Of a stretch of 64,000 nt of DNA, positions 63,922-64,000 are shown piece by piece; the stretch's first letter is position 1; every line of letters starts with the position of its first letter. The translations under genes and the position numbers were made by a program. The notes under the pieces were generated by a model. That model searched no databases. It was not told the DNA's origin and worked only from the letters and a program-made list of their open reading frames with translations. Source of the stretch: Acinetobacter sp. ANC 3813. GTDB taxonomy: Bacteria > Pseudomonadota > Gammaproteobacteria > Pseudomonadales > Moraxellaceae. The stretch is taken from NCBI RefSeq assembly GCF_002135435.1, contig NZ_NEGK01000003.1, positions 310,001 through 374,000 on the forward strand, given 5' to 3'.

Positions 63922-64000
63922 ATGACACTGAGCTGTATTCAACAACCTCATGAACATTTGAATGCGAAATTAGAAAATGGTGTGCTGACTCTGGCAATTA
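63922..64000 (+). CDS. Start of a possible enoyl-CoA hydratase (runs off window)
   Basis: ATG at 63922 after AAGGATAG opens a frame of 26 codons ending KLENGVLTLAI, which resembles the first strand of enoyl-CoA hydratases. Too short to be sure. Confidence 0.45.
   Translation, partial: MTLSCIQQPHEHLNAKLENGVLTLAI

Overview
The window looks like a chromosomal segment of an Acinetobacter species. The signs are moderate-to-low GC, Acinetobacter-style neighbourhoods (sthA/lipA, pabC-mltG-tmk, lepA-lepB-DUF4845-rnc-era-recO-pdxJ, nadB next to a mucD-type protease), many short intrinsic terminators, and several small proteins of a kind typical of that genus. No phage, plasmid, insertion sequence or CRISPR array was seen. 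Almost everything is housekeeping or catabolic; the one clearly accessory stretch is the AT-rich block at about 27.5-29.35 kb, which abuts a cluster of three tRNA-Asn genes.

Layout. 0-6.5 kb: 5' end of uvrB, a macro-like 'phage non-structural' family protein, a two-PAS diguanylate cyclase, a 59-residue basic protein, a large OmpW-family porin, and an MFS transporter overlapped by a 44-residue single-span peptide. 6.7-17.6 kb: a TauD-type dioxygenase, a LysR/pirin divergent pair, sthA, lipA, an exported acetamidase-like protein, fadE and a carboxymuconolactone-decarboxylase-like protein. 17.7-24 kb: a pyrimidine (Rut) catabolic locus, rutABCFG plus a hydroxyisobutyrate-dehydrogenase-type reductase, with rutD in its own upstream unit. 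24-27.4 kb: a small unknown gene, a DegS/AlgW-like protease, a Nif3-like protein and iron superoxide dismutase. 27.5-29.8 kb: the accessory block (three minus-strand reading frames, two apparently broken by slippage-type frameshifts) and the tRNA-Asn array. 29.9-45 kb: a membrane protein, a DUF4198 protein with a Fur-box-like palindrome, miaE, the pdxJ-to-lepA cluster, a thioesterase, a mucD-like protease, nadB, a histone-deacetylase-family amidohydrolase and an unknown gene. 45-48.3 kb: PaaI thioesterase, tmk, mltG, pabC. 48.4-55.2 kb: the sulfate uptake regulon (two sulfate-binding paralogues, a small alpha/beta hydrolase, cysT-cysW-cysA, cysB). 55.2-64 kb: a FadL-family protein, a small outer-membrane barrel, dapD, queE-queC, a small secreted protein, a Bcp-type peroxiredoxin, a LysE/ArgO exporter with divergent LysR regulator, a YceI protein, a NadM-like adenylyltransferase and the start of a possible enoyl-CoA hydratase.

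How genes work together. The Rut genes should open the uracil ring (RutA with RutF-supplied FMNH2), hydrolyse ureidoacrylate (RutB), process aminoacrylate/carbamate (RutC, RutD) and reduce malonic semialdehyde. RutE is absent, and the dehydrogenase at the operon's end is the natural substitute. Two identical TTTTAC-N6-GTAAAA palindromes in the rutA leader look like operators. In the sulfate locus both binding-protein genes carry near-identical upstream elements next to cysB, which fits one CysB regulon built by duplication. The nadB/mucD junction lacks the algU-mucABC genes found there in Pseudomonas.

The most unusual region is the small operon beside the tRNA-Asn genes. A 335-residue unknown protein is followed, with ATGA overlap, by a secreted-protein gene interrupted by extra copies of an 8-bp repeat. 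It is preceded by a short membrane-peptide frame that one base in a T7 run would restore. This may be decay or phase variation; the sequence alone cannot decide.
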